This document shows positions 1-6,619 of a DNA stretch of 6,619 nt, piece after piece. Positions within the stretch are counted from its first letter, which is position 1; the number at the start of each line of letters is the position of its first letter. The DNA is taken from the NCBI GenBank assembly GCA_003488105.1, contig DNMS01000034.1, positions 11,385-18,003 of the forward strand, given 5' to 3'. Source of the DNA: Rhodospirillaceae bacterium (lineage in GTDB: Bacteria > Pseudomonadota > Alphaproteobacteria > Rhodospirillales_A > Casp-alpha2). A program made the translations under genes and the position numbers. The notes beneath the pieces are model-generated. The model made no database searches, was not told the origin of the DNA, and saw only the letters and a list, made by a program, of their open reading frames with translations.

Positions 1-389
1 ACCTGATCGGCGGCAAGACAGGCACGGCGGAAAAGATCAAGGCCAGCGGCGGTTATTCCGACAAGGCCAACATCGCGTCCTTCGTCGGCGCCTTCCCGAT
101 TCACGCGCCGCGCTATGTGGTCTGCGTCGTCGTGGACGAACCCAAGGGCACCAAGGAATCCTTCGGCTACGCCACGGGCGGCTGGGTTGCCGCACCCGCG
201 GTCGGCCGCATCGTGCAGCGCACGGCCGGGATCATGGGCATTTCGCCGGAATACGGCATGCCGCATCTGGCCGCGACCCGGGAGTTGCCGGCCGATGCGA
301 ATGAAATCACGGCCGCCCTGAAGCCGGCGGCCCTTCGCGACGTTGAAAACGTTTCCCGTCAACCGGAGCAGGTGCGTGCGGCTGAGTGA
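1..389 (+). CDS. ftsI: FtsI (PBP3) septal peptidoglycan D,D-transpeptidase, C-terminal fragment
   Basis: This is the 3' end of a gene entering from the left; the first complete codon is at 3 and the stop is TGA at 387-389, leaving 128 residues. The fragment opens with LIGGKTGTAEK. Its KTGT (codons from position 15) is the third conserved motif of the penicillin-binding transpeptidase fold, which lines the active site opposite the catalytic serine; the SxxK and SxN motifs lie upstream of the window. The following residues fit the end of the transpeptidase domain: SFVGAFP, the strand YVVCVVVDEPKG, then GYATGGWVAAPAVGRIV. A tail of roughly 50 residues without recognised motifs follows. In the family, FtsI cross-links septal peptidoglycan in the periplasm together with FtsW, whose gene lies further down this cluster. 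The reading frame overlaps the start of murE by 14 nt. The assignment to FtsI rather than another class B PBP rests on the KTGT motif plus its place before murE. Confidence 0.95.
   Translation, partial: LIGGKTGTAEKIKASGGYSDKANIASFVGAFPIHAPRYVVCVVVDEPKGTKESFGYATGGWVAAPAVGRIVQRTAGIMGISPEYGMPHLAATRELPADANEITAALKPAALRDVENVSRQPEQVRAAE
365..368 (+). promoter_or_regulatory. Ribosome binding site deciding the murE GTG start
   Basis: GGAG lies 7 nt upstream of the GTG at 376, inside the ftsI coding sequence. This spacing favours GTG 376 over the in-frame TTG at 343 and the ATGs at 391 and 406. It also gives the N-terminus M-R-L-S-D, which resembles alphaproteobacterial MurE starts as I recall them. 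Translation of murE is probably coupled to termination of ftsI. Confidence 0.65.
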
Positions 390-1839
390 CATGTGGGTGG
401 ACGATATGAACAGCGGCCAGACGGCCGGGGCGGGGGCCCCGGAGATCACGGGCGTGACCTGTGATTCGCGCCGCGTTGCGCCCGGATTCCTGTTCGCCGC
501 CATTCCCGGCACCGCCAACGACGGCCGCGATTACATTCCCGACGCCCTGGCGCGGGGGGCGGCGGCGATCCTGGCGCCGCCCGGCACCCGGTTGCCCGAC
601 GGATACGAGACCACGCCGCTCCTTGATACGGACAACCCACGCCGCCGCTATGCCCTGCTGGCGGCGCGGTTCTATCCGCATCAGCCGGAAACCGTCGCCG
701 CCGTCACCGGCACCAACGGCAAGACCTCGGTCGCAAGTTTCCTGCGTCAGATCTGGAAACAGGCGGGCCTTAAGGCCGCCAGTGCCGGAACCCTGGGCAT
801 TCAGTCGGACGTTTTCTCACGGGATGAGGGGCTGACCACGCCCGACCCGGCGGACCTGCACGCGGACCTGTCGCATCTGGCGGACCTCGGCGTCGATCAT
901 CTGGCGCTTGAGGCATCGAGCCACGGGCTCGATCAGTGCCGGCTTGACGGTGTTCGCATCGCCGCCGGTGCCTTCACCAACCTGACCCGCGACCACCTGG
1001 ATTATCACGGCAGCACCGACGCCTATTTCAAGGCCAAGCGCCGCCTGTTCGATGCCCTGGTCGTGGATGGTGGCGCCGCCGTCATCAATGCCGACGACGC
1101 TCATGGCGCCGCCGTGATCGCCGCCGCCCAGGCCCGTCATTTGCGGGTCCGCACCTATGGTGAACGCGGTGTCGACTTCAAGCTTCTGTCGACCCGGCCC
1201 GAAGCCCGCGGCCAGCATCTCGGCTTGATGGTCGAGGGGCTTGAGCGCGATTTGTTCCTGCCCCTGGCCGGGCGGTTCCAGGCCATGAACGCGCTTTGCG
1301 CCTTGGGCCTGGCCCGGGTCACGGGGGTTTCTGTGGAAACGGCCCTGGCGGCGCTGGAAAACCTGTCGGGTGCGCCGGGGCGCATGGAATGGATCGGTGA
1401 AAAGCCCATGGGCGGCGCCGTCTATGTGGATTACGCCCATACCCCGGACGCTCTGGAAAACGTGCTGACGGCGCTGCGCCCTCATGCGGCGGGTGCCCTT
1501 GCCGTGGTGTTCGGCTGCGGCGACGACCGGGACAAGGGAAAGCGGCCGGAAATGGGCCGTATCGCCAGCGATCTGGCCGACCGCGTGATCGTCACCGACG
1601 ACAACCCGCGCAGCGAAGACCCCGATCAAATCCGCGCCGAAATCCTGGCCGCCGCCCCTGGTGCCTCGGAAATCGCCGACCGGGGCGAGGCCATCATGAC
1701 CGCCGTCGCCGACCTGTCGGCGGGTGAGATCCTAGTCATCGCCGGCAAAGGTCACGAGCGGGGCCAGATCGTGGGATCGCGCATCCTGCCCTTCGACGAC
1801 CGTGAAGCGGCCCACGCCGCCGTGTTGGGAGAGGGTTGA
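376..1839 (+). CDS. murE: MurE, UDP-MurNAc-L-Ala-D-Glu:meso-diaminopimelate ligase
   Basis: This cytoplasmic ATP-dependent Mur ligase adds the third stem-peptide residue to UDP-MurNAc-L-Ala-D-Glu. From GTG 376 the protein is 487 aa, close to the roughly 495 aa of E. coli MurE. All three ligase domains are visible. The N-terminal UDP-binding domain has CDSRRVAPGFLFAAIPG. The central ATPase domain has the P-loop TGTNGKTS (111-118), TTPD (154-157), EASSHGL (from 179, His183), FTNLTRDHLDYHG (200-212) and YFKAK, whose Lys221 matches the lysine carbamylated in the family. The C-terminal domain has DNPR (409-412) and GKGHE (457-461). DNPR is the signature of meso-DAP-specific MurE, as opposed to the Lys-adding enzymes of many Gram-positives, so an mDAP-type peptidoglycan is inferred. 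The gene overlaps ftsI by 14 nt and ends 4 nt before murF. An upstream TTG at 343 would add 11 residues (MKTFPVNRSRC) unlike the family and has no better ribosome site. No key residue is missing. Confidence 0.97.
   Translation: MRLSDMWVDDMNSGQTAGAGAPEITGVTCDSRRVAPGFLFAAIPGTANDGRDYIPDALARGAAAILAPPGTRLPDGYETTPLLDTDNPRRRYALLAARFYPHQPETVAAVTGTNGKTSVASFLRQIWKQAGLKAASAGTLGIQSDVFSRDEGLTTPDPADLHADLSHLADLGVDHLALEASSHGLDQCRLDGVRIAAGAFTNLTRDHLDYHGSTDAYFKAKRRLFDALVVDGGAAVINADDAHGAAVIAAAQARHLRVRTYGERGVDFKLLSTRPEARGQHLGLMVEGLERDLFLPLAGRFQAMNALCALGLARVTGVSVETALAALENLSGAPGRMEWIGEKPMGGAVYVDYAHTPDALENVLTALRPHAAGALAVVFGCGDDRDKGKRPEMGRIASDLADRVIVTDDNPRSEDPDQIRAEILAAAPGASEIADRGEAIMTAVADLSAGEILVIAGKGHERGQIVGSRILPFDDREAAHAAVLGEG
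1827..1835 (+). promoter_or_regulatory. Ribosome binding site of murF
   Basis: The purine run GGGAGAGGG sits in the last codons of murE, ending 8 nt before ATG 1844, and is the main reason for choosing that start. A second, weaker GAGG at 1838-1841 is spaced 8 nt before the in-frame ATG at 1850, so initiation two codons later (MTKAPYVLW) cannot be excluded. Confidence 0.55.
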
Positions 1840-1843
1840 GGCC

Positions 1844-3313
1844 ATGGGTATGACGAAAGCCCCCTACGTGCTGTGGAATGCCGGCGCCGCCGCCGCCGCG
1901 ACGGAAGGCGATACCGTCGGCGAATGGCAGGCCACGGGCGTGTCGATCGATACCCGCACCCTCATGCCCGGTGACTTGTTCGTCGCCATCAAGGGGGTTG
2001 CCTCAGACGGCCATGATCATGCCCGGGCGGCCCTGGAAAAGGGGGCCGCCGGGGTCGTCGTGCGGCGCGGGTTCACGGACATTCCCGCCGACGCCCCCGG
2101 CGTGCGGGTCGACGACACCATGCAGGCCCTGGAAGGCCTGGGCCGCGCCGCCCGGGACCGGTCGCGGGCCAAGATCTGCGCCGTCACCGGCAGCGTCGGC
2201 AAGACCGGCAGCAAGGACGCCCTGGCCATGATCCTGGGGCGCAAAGGCGAGGTCCACGCGTCCAAGGGCAACCTGAACAACCATTGGGGCCTGCCCCTCA
2301 GCCTGGCCCGCCTGCCGATCGAGGCGACCTCCGCCGTGTTCGAAATGGGCATGAACCATCCGGGCGAAATCCGCCCCCTGTCGCAGATGGCGCGCCCCCA
2401 TGTCGCCCTGATCACCACGGTCGAACTGGTGCACAGCGAATATTTCCGGTCGGTGGAGGAAATCGCCGACGCCAAGGCGGAAATCTTCGACGGCCTTGTC
2501 AAGGGCGGCACGGCGGTCCTCAACCGCGACAATCCCATGTTTGATCGCTTGTCCGCCGCCGCCCGCAATGCCGGTGCGGGGCAGGTCATGTCCTTCGGCC
2601 TGCACGACGGAGCCGACGTGCGGGTGACCGAAACCCGCCCGGACGCGCTGGGCACCTGCGTGCTGGCCGACGTCGCCGGAACGGAATTGCGCTACCGCGT
2701 CGGCGTGCCGGGCCGCCATTGGGTTCTCAACACGTTGGGCGTTCTCGGCGCCGCCAAGGCCATGGGGGCGGACCCTGTCGTGGCCGCCGCCATGCTGGCG
2801 CGTCTGGCGCCGCCCAAGGGCCGGGGCAATCGCCTGGCCATTCCATTTGCAGGAGGGGAATTGACCCTGATCGACGAAAGCTACAACGCCAGCCCCGTCG
2901 CCGTGACCGCAGCCATCGAGGTTCTGGGCATGAGCGAGCCGGCCAAGGGCGGGCGGCGCATCGCCGTGCTGGGCGACATGCTGGAGCTGGGTGACGCGTC
3001 CGACGACATGCACCGCGCGTTGGCGGCCCCCTTGGCCCAGCGCCGCATCGACACCGTGTTCACCGCCGGTCCCGGCATGGGCAACCTGTTCGATGAATTG
3101 CCCCGCGAGATACGCGGCGGCCATGCGGAAACCTCCGACAAGTTGGCGCCTCTGGTTGCCTCGGCCGTGCGGCCCGGCGACGTCGTTCTGGTCAAGGGAT
3201 CGTTCGGGTCGCGCATGGGGGCCGTGGTCGATGCGCTGACGGCATTGGCTGATCACCATTCGGATCATGAACACGGCAACGGCGGCCGCGGCCGCGCCGT
3301 CAACGGGGAATAG
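1844..3313 (+). CDS. murF: MurF, UDP-MurNAc-tripeptide:D-Ala-D-Ala ligase
   Basis: This cytoplasmic Mur ligase adds D-Ala-D-Ala to the UDP-MurNAc-tripeptide, completing the pentapeptide precursor. From ATG 1844 it is 489 aa, somewhat longer than E. coli MurF (about 452). The N-terminal domain shows [19 protein letters not shown]. The ATPase domain has the P-loop TGSVGKT (115-121, Lys120), then [24 protein letters not shown] (Glu167, His172) and DAKAEIF with Lys211 at the carbamylated-lysine position. The C-terminal domain carries DESYNASP (344-351), LGDMLELG (376-383) and VKGSFGSRM (450-458), all hallmarks of MurF rather than of MurC, MurD or MurE. The P-loop has Val-Gly where many MurF proteins have Asn-Gly, and Gly after the GKT; I know this form from alphaproteobacterial homologues. 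The protein ends in a His- and Gly-rich tail of about 20 residues ([15 protein letters not shown]) with no recognised function. The gene starts 4 nt after murE and ends 11 nt before mraY. ATG 1850 is an alternative start. Confidence 0.96.
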   Translation: MGMTKAPYVLWNAGAAAAATEGDTVGEWQATGVSIDTRTLMPGDLFVAIKGVASDGHDHARAALEKGAAGVVVRRGFTDIPADAPGVRVDDTMQALEGLGRAARDRSRAKICAVTGSVGKTGSKDALAMILGRKGEVHASKGNLNNHWGLPLSLARLPIEATSAVFEMGMNHPGEIRPLSQMARPHVALITTVELVHSEYFRSVEEIADAKAEIFDGLVKGGTAVLNRDNPMFDRLSAAARNAGAGQVMSFGLHDGADVRVTETRPDALGTCVLADVAGTELRYRVGVPGRHWVLNTLGVLGAAKAMGADPVVAAAMLARLAPPKGRGNRLAIPFAGGELTLIDESYNASPVAVTAAIEVLGMSEPAKGGRRIAVLGDMLELGDASDDMHRALAAPLAQRRIDTVFTAGPGMGNLFDELPREIRGGHAETSDKLAPLVASAVRPGDVVLVKGSFGSRMGAVVDALTALADHHSDHEHGNGGRGRAVNGE

Positions 3314-3324
3314 GGAGACAGACG

Positions 3325-4413
3325 ATGCTGTATGAAATCCTGTTCCCCATGGCCGGCGAGTTCGCGGTGCTCAACGTGTTCCGCTATCTGACCTTCCGCA
3401 CGGGCGGGGCCGTCATCACGGCCCTGATCATCAGTTTCATGGTCGGCCCCGTGCTGATCGAGGTGCTGAAAGCGAAGCAGAAGGGCGGCCAGCCGATCCG
3501 CGACGACGGCCCGGAAAGCCATCTGATCACCAAGCAGGGCACGCCGACCATGGGCGGGTTGCTGATCCTGGTCGCCTCGGTCGTGGCAACCCTGTTGTGG
3601 ATGGACTTGGCAAGCGGCTTCGTATGGACGGCGCTGGGCGTGACCATCGGCTACGGCGTGATCGGCTTCCTCGATGACTACCTGAAGGTGAGCAAGCGCA
3701 ATTCCAAGGGCCTGCCCGGCAAGCTGAAACTGATCCTGCAGATTTCCATCGCGGGCGTCGCCGCGTTCTGGGTCTCGGCACATCTGCCGGATCCCCTGGC
3801 GACCACCCTGGCGTTGCCGTTCTTCAAGAACGTGCTGGTCGACCTGGGCTGGATGTTCATCGTGTTCGCCTGTTTCGTCATGGTCGGCTCGAGCAATTCC
3901 GTGAACTTGACCGACGGCCTGGACGGGCTTGCCATCGTGCCGGTGATGATCGCCGCCGGCGTGTTCGCGCTGATCGCCTATCTGGTCGGCAACACCGTGT
4001 TCGCCAACTATCTGCAACTCCACTACGTGCCCGGGTCCGGCGAGCTGGCCGTGTTCATGGGCTCGCTGGTGGGGGCGGCGCTTGGCTTCCTTTGGTACAA
4101 CGCGCCGCCGGCCAAGGTCTTCATGGGTGATACGGGGTCCTTGGCGTTGGGGGGTGCCCTCGGCGCCGTCGCCGTCATCACCAAACACGAATTGGTGCTG
4201 GCCATCGTCGGCGGCCTGTTCGTGCTGGAGACCGTGTCGGTCATCGTGCAGGTGATTTCGTTCAAACTGACCGGCCGCCGTGTGTTCCGCATGGCGCCTC
4301 TGCACCATCATTTCGAACAGAAGGGATGGGCCGAAGCCACCATCGTCATCCGCTTCTGGATCATCGCGACCATCCTGGCCCTTGCGGGTCTCGCCACCCT
4401 GAAGCTGCGGTGA
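3325..4413 (+). CDS. mraY: MraY, phospho-N-acetylmuramoyl-pentapeptide transferase
   Basis: This integral inner-membrane enzyme transfers phospho-MurNAc-pentapeptide from UDP to undecaprenyl phosphate, forming lipid I, the first membrane step of peptidoglycan synthesis. It is 362 aa, matching the usual length (E. coli 360). About ten hydrophobic segments can be seen, near residues 27-45, 76-94, 98-116, 133-150, 173-190, 203-224, 238-256, 271-285, 289-312 and 340-360. Conserved elements are KQGTPTMGG (70-78), the Asp pair DDY (117-119) followed by [25 protein letters not shown] (191-201), FMGDTGSL with catalytic Asp269, and the HHH motif in [11 protein letters not shown] (327-329). Together these separate MraY from WecA-type relatives. 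The ATG start is supported by GGAG at 3314-3317, spaced 7 nt, and by a typical MLYEILFP N-terminus. The gene lies 11 nt after murF and 7 nt before murD, as in the canonical cluster. Nothing is missing. Confidence 0.98.
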   Translation: MLYEILFPMAGEFAVLNVFRYLTFRTGGAVITALIISFMVGPVLIEVLKAKQKGGQPIRDDGPESHLITKQGTPTMGGLLILVASVVATLLWMDLASGFVWTALGVTIGYGVIGFLDDYLKVSKRNSKGLPGKLKLILQISIAGVAAFWVSAHLPDPLATTLALPFFKNVLVDLGWMFIVFACFVMVGSSNSVNLTDGLDGLAIVPVMIAAGVFALIAYLVGNTVFANYLQLHYVPGSGELAVFMGSLVGAALGFLWYNAPPAKVFMGDTGSLALGGALGAVAVITKHELVLAIVGGLFVLETVSVIVQVISFKLTGRRVFRMAPLHHHFEQKGWAEATIVIRFWIIATILALAGLATLKLR

Positions 4414-4420
4414 GGGAGCG

Positions 4421-5860
4421 ATGATTGATATCTTCTACTTCTACAAAATGCCGGTTGCGGTTCTCGGCCTCGGCCGTTCGGGCCTGGCGACCTGCAAGGC
4501 GCTGGTCGACAGCGAGGCCGAGGTCTGGGCTTGGGACGACAATGAGGACAGCCGTCAGCGTGCCCGTGAAATGGATGTCCAGCTGGTCGATCTCTACACC
4601 TGCAACTGGCAGGAGTTAACGACCCTGGTGCTCAGCCCCGGCATCCCGTTCCACTATCCCGAGCCGCACCCGGTGGTGAACCTGGCCAAGGCCGCCGGAT
4701 GCGAGGTCGTCAGCGACATCGAACTTCTGGCCCGCGCCCAACGCGACGCCGCCTACATCGGCATCACCGGGACCAACGGCAAATCGACCACCACGTCATT
4801 GATCGGCCACATTATGCAGTTGGCCGGCCGCGAAGCCGATATCGGCGGCAATCTTGGACCGCCCGCCCTGTCGCTTGAGACCCTGGGCGAAGGCGGAACC
4901 TACATCCTTGAAATGTCGTCCTATCAGCTTGACCTGACGGTTTCCATCACCTGGGACATCGCGGTGCTGCTGAACATCAGCCCCGATCACCTGGATCGGC
5001 ACGGCGACATGGACGGCTACGTTGCGGCCAAGCGCCAGATCTTCCACCGTCAGACCGCGCCCAAATCGGCGATCATCGGCGTCGACGACAAATACTGCGA
5101 AGCAATCTACGAAGATTTGGCCGACGCGGGCGAGCAGGTCGTGGTGCCGATCTCGGGCGAACGGCGGATCCATGGCGGCGTCTACGTGGTCAACGGCATT
5201 CTGGTCGACGACATGGACGGCCAGGAAGTGCCGGTCACCAATCTTAAGGACATTCCCGCCCTGCAGGGCCCGCACAATTGGCAGAACGCAGCCGCCGCCT
5301 ATGCCGCCTGCCGGCGCGCCGGGGTCGAGGGCCGGGTCATCATGGCCTGCCTGCAAAGCTTCCCCGGCCTGGTCCATCGCCAGGAGCCGGTCGAGGTCGT
5401 CGACGATGTCGCCTTCGTCAACGATTCCAAGGCGACCAACGCCGCCGCTGCGGCCAAGGCGCTGGCCTGCTACGACACGATTTACTGGATTGCCGGCGGC
5501 CGTCCCAAGGAAGGCGGCATCACGGGCCTTGCCGAGTATTTCCCGCGTATCCGCCATGCCTATCTTGTCGGCGAGGCGGCGCTGGGTTTCGGTCAGGTGC
5601 TGGACGGCCAGGTGCCCTTCACCATTTCCGGCGAGGTTCAGAAAGCCGTGGCCCAAGCCTTCGCCCAGGCCAAGCAGGACAAGGCGGAAAAGCCCGTGGT
5701 CCTGCTGTCGCCGGCCTGCGCGTCGTTCGACCAGTTCGCCAGCTTCGAGGACCGGGGCGATGCCTTCAAGGACGCGGTCGAGGCACTGCCCGGCAAGCAT
5801 CTCGATCCGACAGAGGCACCCGACGCCTTCAAGTCCGACATCTCGGGGGAGACTGCCTAG
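4421..5860 (+). CDS. murD: MurD, UDP-MurNAc-L-alanine:D-glutamate ligase
   Basis: This cytoplasmic Mur ligase adds D-glutamate to UDP-MurNAc-L-alanine. It is 479 aa, about 40 longer than E. coli MurD (438). The N-terminal Rossmann-like UDP-binding domain begins VAVLGLGRSGLA (GLGRSG at 16-21) and includes LVLSPGIP. The ATPase domain has the P-loop TGTNGKST (116-123), EMSSYQLD (164-171), NISPDHLDRHG (185-195), AAK with Lys204 at the carbamylated-lysine position, and HNWQN (285-289). The C-terminal domain has FPGLVHRQE, NDSKATN (334-340), IAGGRPKEGG and SPACASFDQF (430-439), which binds D-Glu and is specific to MurD. The last roughly 25 residues (from about LPGKHLDPTE) extend past the usual end and carry no motif. 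The start ATG 4421 is preceded by a GAGGGAG run at 4412-4418, overlapping the mraY stop region. A second Met at codon 10 (4448) has no ribosome site. The stop codon directly abuts the ftsW start. Confidence 0.97.
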   Translation: MIDIFYFYKMPVAVLGLGRSGLATCKALVDSEAEVWAWDDNEDSRQRAREMDVQLVDLYTCNWQELTTLVLSPGIPFHYPEPHPVVNLAKAAGCEVVSDIELLARAQRDAAYIGITGTNGKSTTTSLIGHIMQLAGREADIGGNLGPPALSLETLGEGGTYILEMSSYQLDLTVSITWDIAVLLNISPDHLDRHGDMDGYVAAKRQIFHRQTAPKSAIIGVDDKYCEAIYEDLADAGEQVVVPISGERRIHGGVYVVNGILVDDMDGQEVPVTNLKDIPALQGPHNWQNAAAAYAACRRAGVEGRVIMACLQSFPGLVHRQEPVEVVDDVAFVNDSKATNAAAAAKALACYDTIYWIAGGRPKEGGITGLAEYFPRIRHAYLVGEAALGFGQVLDGQVPFTISGEVQKAVAQAFAQAKQDKAEKPVVLLSPACASFDQFASFEDRGDAFKDAVEALPGKHLDPTEAPDAFKSDISGETA

Positions 5861-6619
5861 ATGAGCACGCTCGCCCGCACCGACAATTCGATCCTGGCCC
5901 GCTGGTGGTGGACCGTGGATCGCTGGAACCTGGCCGCCGTCGCCGTCCTGGCCATGACCGGCGCGGTGTTGGCCTTGGCGGCCTCGCCGCCGGTGGCCTT
6001 GCGCCTGGGCCTCGACACCTACTATTTCGCGGGCCGTCAGGTGCTGTACCTGGGGCTCGGCCTGTTCATCCTCGTCTGCACCTCGCTATTGTCGCCCAAG
6101 GGCGTGCGCCGCCTGGCCATGGCCGTGCTGGCCGGGTCCATGGTGCTGATGGTGGCGGTGTTGGCCGTGGGGCCGGAAATCAAGGGGGCGACGCGCTGGC
6201 TCAGCTTCGGCGCGATGTCCTTGCAGCCGTCTGAATTCGTCAAGCCGGCCCTTGCCGTGACCGCCGCCTGGTTCTTCGCCCAAGCCCGGCTGCAGGAAGG
6301 CTATCCCGGAAATCTGGTCGCCACGGGCCTGTTCCTGATGGTCGCCGCCTTATTGCTGATGCAGCCGGATGTGGGCATGACCATGGTGGTCGCCGCCGTC
6401 TGGGCCGTGCAGTTCTTCCTGGCGGGTCTGCCCATCGTCATGGTCATGGGCATCGGTCTGGCCTTCCTGATGGCCAGCGTCGGCGCCTATTTCACCTTCG
6501 GCCATGTGCGCGCGCGGGTCGATCGCTTCTTCGATCCCTCGGCGGGCGAAGGCTATCAGATCATGCGGTCGCTCGACGCCTTCCATAACGGCGGTTTGAC
6601 CGGGCGCGGCCCGGGCGAG
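5861..6619 (+). CDS. ftsW: FtsW, SEDS-family septal peptidoglycan glycosyltransferase, N-terminal part
   Basis: The gene runs off the right edge after 253 codons without a stop; family members are about 370-410 aa, so roughly a third is missing. SEDS proteins polymerise lipid II in the inner membrane; FtsW acts with FtsI at the division septum. The visible part starts with a short cytoplasmic tail (MSTLARTDNSILARWWW), followed by hydrophobic segments near 24-41, 61-77, 85-104, 129-141, 149-167, 172-190 and 192-213. Conserved SEDS features are GATRWLSFGAMSLQPSEFVKPA (109-130, with Arg112, Pro123, Glu125 and Lys128), QPDVGMT (168-174), and RARVDRFFDP followed by GYQIMRSLDAF and GGLTGRGPGE at the edge. 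The catalytic aspartate region of the family lies beyond the window. ATG 5861 directly follows the murD stop, and GGAG at 5848-5851 is spaced 9 nt upstream. The alternative, RodA, is unlikely given the place between murD and, presumably, murG. Confidence 0.95.
   Translation, partial: MSTLARTDNSILARWWWTVDRWNLAAVAVLAMTGAVLALAASPPVALRLGLDTYYFAGRQVLYLGLGLFILVCTSLLSPKGVRRLAMAVLAGSMVLMVAVLAVGPEIKGATRWLSFGAMSLQPSEFVKPALAVTAAWFFAQARLQEGYPGNLVATGLFLMVAALLLMQPDVGMTMVVAAVWAVQFFLAGLPIVMVMGIGLAFLMASVGAYFTFGHVRARVDRFFDPSAGEGYQIMRSLDAFHNGGLTGRGPGE

Noticed and set aside
817..1629. Antisense open frame of 270 codons opposite murE
   Set aside because: It is a GC-driven shadow of murE with no recognisable motif.
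2861..2866. TTGACC resembling a -35 box inside murF
   Set aside because: It encodes conserved MurF residues just before DESYNASP, and no convincing -10 element was seen at proper spacing; chance match.
2003..3274. Long antisense open frame of 423 codons opposite murF
   Set aside because: It lies entirely opposite a clearly functional murF. Its translation is Gly/His/Gln/Arg-rich without domains, as expected for the complement of GC-rich coding DNA with G/C-biased third positions.
3265..4311. Antisense open frame of 348 codons opposite mraY
   Set aside because: The translation is His/Asp/Gln-rich low-complexity sequence mirroring the membrane-protein codons of mraY. No family resemblance was seen.
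4796..5800. Antisense open frame of 334 codons opposite murD
   Set aside because: It is a shadow of murD codon bias, with no recognisable motif and no separate context supporting a gene.
5278..6234. Sense open frame of 318 codons spanning the murD/ftsW junction in another frame
   Set aside because: It overlaps two well-supported genes out of frame; the Arg/Gly-rich translation is typical of a shifted frame in high-GC DNA.
1..6619. A possible novel system hidden in the cluster
   Set aside because: Essentially every base is accounted for by canonical dcw genes in the standard order. No insertion, extra gene, repeat array or atypical composition was seen.

Overview
The window is an internal segment of a dcw (division and cell wall) cluster, all on the + strand. 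It runs: 3' end of ftsI, then murE, murF, mraY and murD complete, then the 5' part of ftsW. This is the classic gene order of Gram-negative bacteria. The DNA is strongly GC-rich with G/C-biased third codon positions. MurF has a [11 protein letters not shown]-loop, and the MurE, MurF and FtsW sequences have an alphaproteobacterial flavour. I infer a high-GC alphaproteobacterium, most likely of the Rhodospirillales type; genus cannot be set from this window.

Layout: ftsI C-terminus (1-389), murE (376-1839, GTG start overlapping ftsI by 14 nt), murF (1844-3313), mraY (3325-4413), murD (4421-5860), ftsW (5861 to the window end, truncated). Intergenic distances are -14, +4, +11, +7 and 0 nt, so the genes almost certainly form one transcriptional unit with translational coupling. 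I see no promoter, terminator, RNA gene, repeat, mobile element or CRISPR array. There is no non-coding stretch longer than 11 nt.

Function: MurD adds D-Glu to UDP-MurNAc-L-Ala, MurE adds meso-diaminopimelate (its DNPR motif indicates mDAP rather than Lys), and MurF adds D-Ala-D-Ala, giving UDP-MurNAc-pentapeptide. MraY moves the phospho-MurNAc-pentapeptide to undecaprenyl phosphate at the inner membrane, giving lipid I. After MurG (not in the window) makes lipid II, FtsW polymerises it and FtsI cross-links it at the septum. All catalytic signatures that should lie within the window are present, so every complete gene looks functional.

This is an ordinary core-genome region. I found no evidence of a previously undescribed system; the findings are low-interest points on start codons, a P-loop variant and terminal extensions.
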